A DNA stretch of 64,000 nt. It comes from Bimuria novae-zelandiae CBS 107.79. Its lineage: Eukaryota; Ascomycota; Dothideomycetes; Pleosporales; Didymosphaeriaceae. Both the position numbers and the translations under genes were made by a program. The notes below the pieces were generated by a model. It was not told where the DNA came from. It worked only from the letters and a program-made list of their open reading frames with translations, and did not search any database. Positions 1 through 9,859 of the stretch are shown here, in pieces (the first letter of the stretch is position 1; the number at the start of each line of letters is the position of its first letter). The stretch lies in NCBI GenBank assembly GCA_010015655.1, contig ML976672.1, positions 469,463-533,462 on the forward strand, read 5' to 3'.

Positions 1-2235
1 ACTTTAACCCTAAAAGACTTTCGAGAGTGGAAACTAACGCTTTAGGTCTCGCGATTTCGGGTATCTTAAGCCAACTACAACTAGATAAACATAGGAAGCT
101 ACGATAGTATCTAGTTACTTTTTATTTACGCAAGATAAACTAGGCAGAACGAAACTATAACACGCATAATAGTAAGTTACTAGCAATTATTAAAGCTTTT
201 AAGTATTAGCGACACTACCTAGAGGGTGTTAGCGAGAAAATCGAGCTTTTAACTAATTATGCTAACCTGCAAGGGTTTATGTCTATAAAAGTCCTAACTA
301 AATAGCAGGTAAGGTGGGCCAAATAGCTCGCGACGTTTAATTTTAAAATTAAACACTATCTAAGAAGAATAAATCCCGCTAACAGACCGTTGCGGAGACC
401 TAACTACGAGTTAGAGGAGGAAATAAGCTTAGGCGGGATAGGTAGTTCCTAGCAGAGACTTTTTAAGGCCCTATAGCACAAGTTATAGCTAAAAGGCGAC
501 GCTTTGGACAAAGTAGGCGTGGCAGGCAGCCTATAGCCACCAAAGTAGGCAGAAAGCCCTAGACTAGTGGCAGTAATAAGGGTCGCTAGACCTAGAACGT
601 TAGTAACTAAGGAGGCGGCGGCAAACGATTTAGCAAGCGCTTACCCTATAGTAGAGCTATTAAAGAGAAATAGCTAGGGGGACGAAACTATAGAACGAAT
701 CCTCTAGTACCTCTAAGGGCCAGAGATGGCAAAGCTGGAATGGCTAAAGCGCTAGATGATTGGACTGGCTAACCTATTATGGTACGAGAATAGGCTATAC
801 GTGCCACCTCTAGCGAGGGTACACGTTTTTTAATAATGCCACGATAACCCCCTCGCGGGCTATTTTAGCTTTATTAAGATCTTAGAGCTAGTGCTGCGAA
901 AGTTCTAGTAGCCTAGTGTCTAATAATACGTAAAGGACTACGTCTAGACCTGTTAAGCGTGCTCTAAGGTAAAACCTATCTAACACGTAACGCACGGCCA
1001 ACTCAATAGCCTATTAGTCCTAAGGGGTATCTAGGAGGATATCGCTATAGACATAGTAATAGATCTACCTAAGAGTAAATCCAGAGCCTATCGTTATAAC
1101 AGTATCTTAGTAGTTATTAACTAGTTTTCTAAGATGGCACACTACATCCCCACGCGAAAGGACCTAAAGGCAGTAGAGCTAGCTAAGGTCTTTAGGAGAG
1201 AGGTTCTGCGCCTATATAGCCCTCTAAAGTTAATAGTTACGGACAAAGGTAGCCTATTTATATTAGCTTATTAGAGCACCTTTACTTAATATTTAGAAAC
1301 TAAGTAACTCTTCTCTACTACCTTCCACCCGCAGACAGACGAACAGACAGAATAATAAAACTAAACGCTTAAATAGTACCTTCGAGTGTTCTATAACTAC
1401 GAACAATCTAATTGGGCGGACCTTCTATCTAAAGCAGAATATTCGTATAACAATAGTATCTATAGCTCTACAGGAGTGTCGCTATTTATTATAGTGTACG
1501 GCCTAAATCTACTAATAGTAGGCCTGCCCCGAGAAGTACAGCTACGCGGGTTAGTACCTACGGCAAGGGCTAGAGCAACAGTTCTAGCCTAGACTAAGGC
1601 CTAGATAACCCAAGCGATCCTTAGGGCACAGGCGTACTAGGCGACGTGGTATAATAGGAAGCATAAGGCCCAAACCTTTATAGTAGGGGACATGGTATAC
1701 CTCGACGCCCGCAACATACGGTTAACTAGACCTAAAAAGAAACTTGACTACAAGTCCTAGGGTCCCTATAGGGTAAAACAGTAGATTAGTTAACAGGCAT
1801 ATAAGCTAGAGCTGCTAAAGGACTTTAATATTTACTTAGTATTCCATGTATCTCTCCTAAACCAGGTAGCCCTAAAAGGACTACTATAACGAGAGCAAAG
1901 CCTGCCTAAGGTTATTATACTATAAGTAGGGGAGGATATATACCTAATTAAAGGAATTAGATCTAGGGTACTCCAGGACGGAGAATGGCTGTATGAAGTT
2001 AAGTGGAAAGGATATAATAGCGATAAGAACTAGTAGTTGTCTGTAAAGGAGATCTCTAAAGGGGCGATAAAACAGTTCCTAAAGGGCTTAGACAAGGAGA
2101 CTAAAGGTCGCCCTAGACAGGAGCCTAAGAGGCGGAGTCGCCCTCCTAGAGAAGGAGGAAGACAGCACTCGATAGTAATTAGTAATAGATTACCCTAGAG
2201 AGTACACTTTATAGGCTGCGAAATACTAGAATGAA
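1..2235 (+). pseudogene. Gypsy pol remnant (RNase H, integrase, chromodomain) of element A
   Basis: Read through the TAG codons, the + strand gives an RNase H end near 120-360 (KAFKYWRHYLEG with Trp as TAG). An integrase zinc-binding region follows at about 840-990 (CQACSKVKP), then the integrase core at about 1050-1600 with a VTDKGS segment and HPQTD near 1325. A chromodomain lies near 1960-2100 (YEVKWKGY). The only sizeable open piece is 1386-1592, inside the integrase core. The enzyme would have inserted the element's cDNA, and the chromodomain suggests targeting to heterochromatin, as in fungal chromoviruses. It is not functional: there are dozens of in-frame stops, mostly CAG-to-TAG or TGG-to-TAG. 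Confidence 0.85.
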
Positions 2236-2479
2236 CAGGGCAGAGGATTCTTAAATAGACTAAAGACTAGAACAAGCTATCTAGGCCCATTCACGCCTCT
2301 TGGGGCCTAATAGAGGCTTATAAGCCCATTTAGACCGTACCCAACGCGATTATAGCCAACCGAAACCTAACCAAAACCGCCTAAGGGTATAGAACGTAAA
2401 TAAAATCCGGACACTATTAATAGGGGCAGGAATCCCTAGATTATACTAGATAACTCTCTTAATTAGTCGGGCGCTTAGA

Positions 2480-3425
2480 CTTATAAGCTTACTAAAAAGT
2501 CTCTTAACTACTCTTGCTCTTAATCTTCTTTTTTACTTCCTCCGCGAGGAAGTCTAGCGTGGCTAGGATACTAGCCTTAAACGCCAACTACCCTAAATTA
2601 GCATTAATAACCCGGGATTAGGGTTAAGGACCTTTACTAACTTAGGAGTAACCTTCTTGCGCCTAGGGGTAAGAGCACTAGTAGCAACTAGGGAGGTTAG
2701 ACTACCCCCCTCTATAGTAGAAGCTTTCCTCTTTCGCTTCTCCTTAACGGAGAGGCCCACCACCGGAATGATCTCCTCAGGAGGCCAGGTGTTATAACCT
2801 GAGTGGTAGGGGGTCAACGGGTTTCCGCAGAATTTGGATCCGGTGGCCCTATGCGACTTAGTCCAGATAACCCTTAACTATACTAGATAATACTTACATA
2901 ATAATATTACTTTATTCCGTCTCTAGTACCTGCGCGGTGGCCTTTACTAATACCTTATCTAATTTAGAGAGGTTAATCTTATCGCATATATACGCATTAA
3001 TTTAGCTCGAGCGTAGCATAAGGGTAATTAGGGCACTTAACATGTTCTCTAAGTTATTTTTAGGTATCTGCTACTAATTAGCCTCAAAACCCCTACATAA
3101 CCCTCAAAGCGCTAACTTACCTACTAATAATCCCTACTACCGCCGTAGCAGGCATCGTAGTAGTAGATCGAATCGTAGTCCTTTAAATCTATTAGGCTAA
3201 GATTAATATACACTGCCCTAGACTAGACACGACGCATCTCCTTAACCTAAAACTAGCAAAGCTTTATCTTCTTGTAATTAGACTACTTAAGGCTATCTAG
3301 AATAATAGGAAGGTAGGTATAGTATAAGTTAATAGTACTAATCGCGCTCGCACGCGCCTTATTAACTAAGGCCTTAAGGATAGCGTTCGCGGTACTTATA
3401 GTGCCAAATAGCGTAGGTATGTCTA
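2480..3425 (-). pseudogene. Degenerate antisense reading frame in the 3' region of element A, unknown function
   Basis: Between the pol end and the right LTR, the - strand reads as protein-like sequence broken by TAG codons and at least two frame changes. The first part runs from about 3420 to 3110 (begins TLFGTISTANAILKALVNKA), the second from about 3100 to 2830 (includes NNLENMLSALITLMLRSS), and the third from 2817 to about 2480 (includes KEKRKRKAST and FLAEEVKKKIKSKSS). The third part is open from 2817 to 2593. Taken together it is about 300 codons with a basic Lys/Arg-rich stretch. I recognise no family. Its antisense position matches the antisense frame of element B2, although the two proteins look unrelated. 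Confidence 0.5.
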
Positions 3426-3464
3426 GACAAAGTCTGAAGGTTGCTGAAGAGGGCGGTGGAGAAG

Positions 3465-3887
3465 TGACAAGTACGGGGACGACTTAGCAGGCCTGCACCG
3501 GGTTAGTCTACCTTTACGACCCCCAAATTTGGAGCGGCTGGGTACCGAAATGGGGGGCATCTGGGGTCAGGCACCCTAGACTGCCATAGATCGGCCAGGT
3601 CGTACTTACGGGTTAGGGAGCCTCCGGGATGAGCTTACGTAATACGCGAGGCCTGATTAGGCTAGTCATCACGTGCTTATTCTCGCGGTCGAGACCCTTA
3701 AAGAAAAGAGCCTTTGTCACGAGTCGTAGGTCGAGGGCCCTCGACGGCCCTGGTCCGCTCTAGACCAGCGCTATCCGGGCCTTCCGCCTATCTACTTCCC
3801 TCGCCGCAGCCCTTCTCTTCCCTCTCTAAGGGATCGCCTTAGTACTGTGGATAGACTGAGTCGCCCGTAGTCAGGGCGCTTTTTACA
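3465..3887 (+). repeat. Right (3') LTR of element A
   Basis: This GC-richer stretch begins TGACAAG directly after a purine-rich tract at 3444-3464, the expected polypurine primer site. It ends TTTTTACA at 3887, exactly where B1 sequence resumes. The length is 423 bp. The right edge is certain from the B1 alignment. The left edge is inferred from the TG start and the polypurine tract, because the partner LTR lies outside the window. Confidence 0.7.
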
Positions 3888-6800
3888 TTATCCCCCTTCT
3901 TTAGCTAAGGTGCCATTTTTCGTTTTTAATTTGTGTAAGAAATAGCTTGCTATTAAGCTTTCTTAAGATTCTCTCGGAGTTGTTCGTGCGTCTTTTTCAT
4001 TTTTTCCGCTAAACTAATAGCTTCTTCCGTTTTAATAGTCGTAGGAAACGTTTAATTAAAGAAATGTAGATATCTTTCGTAGTTTGCATAAAATAGCGTG
4101 TATCCCGTTGCTGCTAATATCTTGTTATTATATGCTAATTATACCATAGGTAATAGGGAAATCTAGTTATTTTTCTAGTTGTTGCAGTAGATGCGTAGGT
4201 ACGTTTCAATTATCTAATTCGTACGTTCTATTTGTCCATCCGTCTGTAGATAATAAGCTATTGATAGCTTCCATTTTATTCTAATAAGTGCTATAAGCGT
4301 TGTCTAGTAATTTAAGGTGAAGAGCTTGTCTCGATTACTAATAATTATCTTTAGTATACCATAGTGTCGTATAAGGCGGTCTAAGATAAGGAATGCAAGT
4401 TCTTTAGCTATAGTCTTCTTTTAGCATGATAGTAGTTCTACGTATTTAGTAAATTAACAAATAATTACTAATATAGAATTATACTTTATTCCTGTTGCTA
4501 GGTCCTTTAATCCAGGTAGTCCTGTTATAAAGTCTATAGCGATATCTTCCCATGGTGCTATCGGTATCTGGATCGCTTGCATCTCGCCGTACTTAAGATG
4601 TGTTACGTGCTTGTTTCGTTAGCATTCTGCGCATTTGCGGATATACTAGGTTACTACTTCTTTAATTCCTTTAAAGCTGTAATTGCGCTGGATAAGTTCT
4701 ATTATTTTCTTAATTCCTAGGTGTCCGTACGCAGGGTCGTCGTGGTATTATTAAATAATCTTAGTCTATTGTTTTACGAGTACCTCTCGTGTTATCACGA
4801 GGATTTAATTAAGTTCCGCTGTTAGTCTAAGGGATCTATCTTTATTTTGCTATAGAATAGCAGAATAGGTTTTAATCTTATCTCTTGTAAGATCGCTACG
4901 CCTGCTCAGGGCGTCTGCTTGTCTATTTTCCTTGCCTAGGATATACACAATCTTAAATTTATACTGCCCTATTATTTCTAACTATCTCGCTTAACGTGGT
5001 GTTAATTCCTTAGTTATCGTGAATCGTAAGAGATTCTTATAGTCTATAAAAATTATAAGATCTAAGCAACTATGTGCGTAGATCCTTTAATACTTTAATG
5101 TTCTAATAATTGCGTATAGTTCTTTGTCGTGTATGTCGTATTGTGATTCCGCGTCGTTGAGTTTGCATAAGTAGTAGGCGATTAGATGCTAATACCTATC
5201 CTTTTCTTGCTTTGCACATGCTCCTAGTGCTAAGTCGCTTACGTCCGTTTTAATCCTTAGTGGTTTATTGTCTTGGAAGTGCATTAGTACTAGTGGACTA
5301 ATACATGCTTGCCGTAGTGCCTAGAATGCTTCTTCGCATTCTGTTATCTATTTAAAGGGTACGTCATTCTTAGTAAGGTTTATAAGCGGTATTGTGATCC
5401 TTGCGTAATCCTTAATAAATTATTAATTAAATCTATAGAATCTTAAGAATTCCTAGATGTTCTTAGCTAATTATAGTCGTGGCTAGTCTTTAACACATTT
5501 AATTTTTTCTAGGCTCACCTTAATTCCTTTAGTGTTAATAACATGTCTAAAGAATTTAAGTTCTATTTAAAAGAACTTGCACTTTTCTAGTTTAAGTTAT
5601 AGGTATAACTTATTAAGTTCCTTAAGTACTATCTTAACATGTTCCACGTGGTCGTTCATGTTTTCTAAGTAGATTAGAATGTCGTCTATGTATATAATAA
5701 TAAAGATGTTAAGGTAGTGTTGTAAAACGTTATTAATAAGCGCCTAGAATATAGCTAGTGCGTTTGTAAGTCTAAATAGCATAATAGTGTACTTAAACAG
5801 TCTATATCTAGATCTAAATACTATTTTCTATTCTTTACCTTTCTTAATTTGTATAAGGTGGTATCTATCGCGTAGGTCTAGTGAGGTAAACATCTTTGCT
5901 TGTGCTAGCCTGTCTCGTAGTTCTCTAATATTTAGTAACGGGTATTAGTTCTTAATCGTTATATTATTAAGTTTTTAGTAGTCTACGTAAGGTCGCAATT
6001 CGCCACTCTTCTTAGGTATAAATATAAATAGGCTTGCCACTAGTGACTTTAATAGTTGTATGTATCCTTTTGCCAAATTCTTCTTAATAAATTCCTTTTC
6101 TTCTTAGAGTTCTTTGCCTAATTTTGCGTATAGTAGTCTAAAGGGTGGCGTCTTCCCTTCTTCTAGATTAATCTTGTGATCCTAGGGTTAGTGCTTAGGT
6201 AGGTTTACTTTTCCTTCCTCTTCTCAAAACAGATAGCTCTATTCTATAAACTATTTAGGGATTCTGTGGGTTGTGCGTTGCTCTCTTTCCTTTACGGGAA
6301 TTAGCTTGTCTACTACCTTGCGCTCTGTGACCTGGTAGTTCCTGCCAGCGTCTGCCAAGGGTGATTCGATCTTAAATCTTGTTTGCGAGACTATATTGTT
6401 AATAGCTCTCTTATCTACTATCAAACTCTGCTACTGCGTAGACATTACTTATAATACATAATTACAGCGCTTAAAGGATAGCGTTCTCCTTCTCTAGTCG
6501 ATTATAGGGTTATGCTTTCTTAACTAGGGTAGTCCTAGTATCACATCGTGACTAGCTTTCTTAAGAACGTCGAGGGTAATCGTTTCCCTGTGTCTATAGA
6601 TCTTAAGTGTTATCTTAACCTCGTACTCAATTCGTGGCGTGCCTGGCATTAGGTGTCTATTCGCGATATAAATAATATAAGCATCCTCTTTCTTGCGCTT
6701 ATAGAGTCCCGCTCTAATAAGTGCCTTTCAAGAGATATAGCTTTATTAGGCTCCTGAATCCAGCATAGCCTTTATCTATGTTCTATTAAGCCGTATTAGT
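3888..6800 (-). pseudogene. Gypsy pol remnant of B1 (protease, RT, RNase H, integrase)
   Basis: On the - strand, an aspartic protease motif MLDSGA lies at about 6731-6772. The reverse transcriptase has the intact catalytic box YIDDIL at about 5673-5695. RNase H follows (about 5400-5000, ALGACAKQEKD), then a linker with ADALSRR. The integrase follows with QTDGQIERT near 4230. The frame is closed by many TAG/TAA codons in place of Gln and Trp. The C-terminal chromodomain present in B2 is missing because the element is cut at 3888. Confidence 0.85.
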
Positions 6801-6899
6801 AGCTTAATTAATACTTAACTATTTATAGTATTTAATTCCTTAAAGGCGTCTTCTCGCTTAAGCCTAGGTCTAAAAAAGACAATTCCTTAGTAGGTGGAT

Positions 6900-8750
6900 T
6901 AGTAGGCTAAAGGTTGCCATTTTCATCCCGTGGTTGGCAGTATCGTGCCATCATTTGGGTTGCTTTACTGTAGCTTCTTTCTTCTTGTTGGTCCATGCGC
7001 ACTAGTTCTCCATAATAGTTACTAGATCTAAATCTAAAAAGTGTTTTATCCTATTAATACGTTACACAGTCTAGGTATAGGCATGTCTGCCAAATCTTTA
7101 ATATGCATTTATTATTAATTAACATAGTATAGGTAAGGTTCTAGGTTTTACTAAGATATAGGAAGTATTTTACTTCTCTTTTATCCTATAGGTACGCGTC
7201 GCATTTAGCAATTAGGCAATTAAACTATTCCTATCTACATCGTTTCTGCGGTCGTAGGAAGTATCTACACTATTTAGCGTAAAGATACGTATTACATGCG
7301 TCGGCGGTATAGAATCTCTATCTAAGGATTCTATAATTAGGATTTTAGTAGTCCAGGTCATACATTAGTTTATAGCTAAAATTCTTAACGGGGTATTTCT
7401 TCTTTAGGTCCTAGTGTTTATAACCATGGTCTACAAATTCTTATATTACTAGGCTAATTAGTTAGGTGCGTATTGCATTTAGCTTAGTTACTATAAATCT
7501 AAAATTAGTTTCACGCGGTTAATATTAATCTAAAAATTAGAATATATTATATTCTTCCTTATCCGTAAGTCTTCTTGTATTTAGATACGGTGTAGGGGCG
7601 CGTTTCTTTAGCTCCTCTTGCTCTACCTCTAATCCTTCTTCTATATCCTCGTATAGCCAAGAGTTAGGCGAGTCCGTTCGCTCTAAGTCCCTATCTTAGT
7701 TATTAAGTTATTTAATAGCACTAATAACTTACTATTCTTCGTTAGTCGCGTCCGCGTCCTTAACAGTTAGTACGTTTAACTATCTAATAACCTTATTCTT
7801 AGATCTGCAGTTCCTAGCTATGTAGCCTGGTTTGCCACACGTAAAACAAGTGCGTGTCTCGGTCCCCTATTATCGTCGGGTTCTATCTAAGATACGTCTT
7901 TGGTTAGGCTTCTTGCGATAGCCTAGAGACTTTCCTGTTCCTTTTCCGATTGCATTAATTTGGTTATAGTACTAGATTCCTTCCATTGGCTGAGGTCCGT
8001 AGTCGTCTTGTCTTAGCCTAGAAGTCTGTTGATTGCGATAATTATCGTAGCTTAAAGGTAGTCTATAGCCTTGTCGTCTTAACTAGTTCTATTATATATC
8101 GCATTTTAGTTCGTACTATTCCTTATTAATCTTAATAGCTTCCTTTAACAGTGCTTCTAGTGTATTTATCTTTACTCCGCTACGCAGTAGTTCTTCGCGT
8201 AGGTTAGGCTTAAGTTCTTAATAGTACATGGTTATAAGAGTTACTTCGTTCTAATAGATTTAATTAGCGTGTCTATAGAATTTAAAGTTATATTTAGTAG
8301 CTAAGCGGACTTGCTTAAGTTGCTAGATAGCTCTTTTAGTAATAGCCTCCTAATTAGCTACTCTAAAGTACTATTTAACATTCTTATAGAACTTGTCGTA
8401 GTCTTCTATAATTTTATTAATAGCATCTCCTTCCGAGTTCTCCTTAGCTAGGTATTAGTTAAGATACGATCAAATCTATGCAAGGGCTAGTCCTTTTATA
8501 TAAGATACCACAAAAATAGTCTTATTAGCTTTATTCTATTCCTTCTTCGTTCCGTGGAAGTAGAGGTTAAGCTATAAGATCTATAGTTCTATATATTTAC
8601 GGTCTCTATAAAAAAAATTAGGTTTAGCGTAAAGGCTTCCCTTAATATAGGTAATAGTAGCATCGTCGTTATTATTATCTAGAGTGTTCTTTAGAATAAC
8701 ATCTAGTGTATTAGAAAGGGTCTCGTATTCGCTTATGTTAGGGTGTTTAA
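6900..8750 (-). pseudogene. Gypsy gag remnant of B1 with CCHC zinc knuckle
   Basis: The stretch between the 5' LTR and the protease reads on the - strand as a degraded capsid/nucleocapsid protein. Near 7809-7850 it contains a zinc knuckle, CFTCGKPGYIARNC, in which the His of CX2CX4HX4C is now Tyr (CAC to TAC, a RIP-type change). The matching B2 knuckle has kept its His but lost the second Cys, so the two copies were damaged independently. Numerous stops close the frame. Confidence 0.75.
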
Positions 8751-8752
8751 GA

Positions 8753-9176
8753 TATTAAGTCCCTACGGGTAGCTAGTCCGAAATAGGGTTAAGGTTAGTT
8801 CTCTAGCAGGAGTAATATTAAAGATAAGAAAGGGTATATTAATAGCTTGCGCTTATTAATAAGGTGTTAGTATTAAAGTAAGGTGCGTTATAATTAAATT
8901 AATAAGAGCCTAAGTAAATCTAAACGATAGATTAATAAACAGGTTAAACACGAGGTGGAAGAGTCCATCCTTATGTTCCTATATACTTAGCATGCTCGAC
9001 TTGCTCGCTTCGAGCATGTCGAGCGCAGCCTTGGCTTTCTGCATATTCTCGACTTGCTCGATTCGAGCGCTTCGAGCAGTCACGTGACCTGCCCATTGCT
9101 GTGCCACCATTGGCTCCCATAAGACCTTGGCCGTCTCAGAATGTTAGCCTGGTGATGCTAAATACAGATCCTAACA
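8753..9176 (-). repeat. 5' LTR of element B1
   Basis: Read on the - strand it starts TGTTAGGATCTG at 9176 and ends CTTAATA at 8753. The family end is CTTAACA, so the final CA has become TA, a RIP-type change. It aligns with the B2 LTRs over the second half (AACCTGTTTATTAATC, TTAGGGAC) but has its own promoter-side sequence. That part contains an interrupted palindromic tract of CTCGA-type repeats around 8985-9085 (CATGCTCGACTTGCTCG). The length is 424 bp. Confidence 0.8.
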
Positions 9177-9620
9177 ATAAGTAAAAACTTATAAGGCTAG
9201 CTAGTAGCTTAAAGCTTGCTTACTATAAGAAAGGCGTATTATATAAGAAGTAATTAGAAATACGCGTGCTAAAGAGAGAGCTAATTAAGTAATTAAGTAA
9301 CGCCTTTATTAATAGATTTATTAGACTTAATAATAACATTAAAGACGCCTTAAAATTACTAAAAAAAAGGATGTTATAGAGCTTTAAAAGCTACTTATAA
9401 AATTATAAAAAAGAAAAAATATACGCTAGCACCTATACGCGTTAATATAGTAGTATTTACGCTAGTAACGCTATTATCGCATAGTAGCTAAATAATTAAA
9501 ATACTAAGTTAATATCTATAATATAAGTAGTTAGTATTTATTAACAGGCCTAGGAGACCTTAACTACGGAAATTCTTGTAATAATTGCCTTTATATAGGC
9601 CTCTACAGCCTTATATTACT
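9177..9620. other. AT-rich flank between element B1 and gene island 1
   Basis: This is AT-rich sequence in the style of RIP-degraded repeats. I see no gene and no recognisable element domain. Composition changes to balanced at about 9620-9640, about 220 bp before the NPR3-like start codon. Confidence 0.6.
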
Positions 9621-9859
9621 ACCCTTGGTTTTGGTGCTGCGCGTGCCTTGAGTTACGACGTGCATTGACCACCAAGACACGGTACGCGGTCCAAGCTCTG
9701 CTCCTACCAAGACTTCCGGCAGCTCCCCGCCACCTTCCACTCAAGCGCAACACGCACGATCCTAAAGGCCGCGCATCCGTGCGAGTAGAAGAGGTCTGAA
9801 TGTAAAGATTAAAAAAGATGAAAGTTCGATAGCGGGTTTCGAACGGGTGCCGTCGCAAA

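Larger units (their letters stand above)
1..3887 (+). mobile_element. Element A: RIP-degraded chromodomain Ty3/Gypsy retrotransposon, 5' part outside window
   Basis: Order on the + strand is RNase H remnant, integrase, chromodomain, an antisense reading frame, a purine-rich tract and the right LTR. The element begins before the window. Its right edge is fixed at 3887/3888: from 3888 on, the sequence is the interior of another Gypsy element (B1) and aligns with B2 near 22425. A is therefore a younger insertion into B1, and B1's missing 3' part should lie to the left of the window. Many TAG codons occupy Gln/Trp positions, typical of RIP. The target duplication would be the bases at 3888-3892 (TTATC), but only one side can be seen. 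Confidence 0.85.
3888..9176 (-). mobile_element. Element B1: RIP-degraded Ty3/Gypsy retrotransposon, 3' end displaced by element A
   Basis: It lies on the - strand, in the order LTR (8753-9176), gag, protease, reverse transcriptase, RNase H and integrase. It belongs to the same family as B2 (17158-23966): the LTR start TGTTAGGATCTG, the LTR centre with AACCTGTTTATTAATC, the protease motif MLDSGA and the integrase all match. It stops in the integrase C-terminal part at 3888, where element A was inserted. Its remaining chromodomain and 3' LTR should lie left of position 1. Gln/Trp-to-stop changes typical of RIP occur throughout. Confidence 0.85.
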
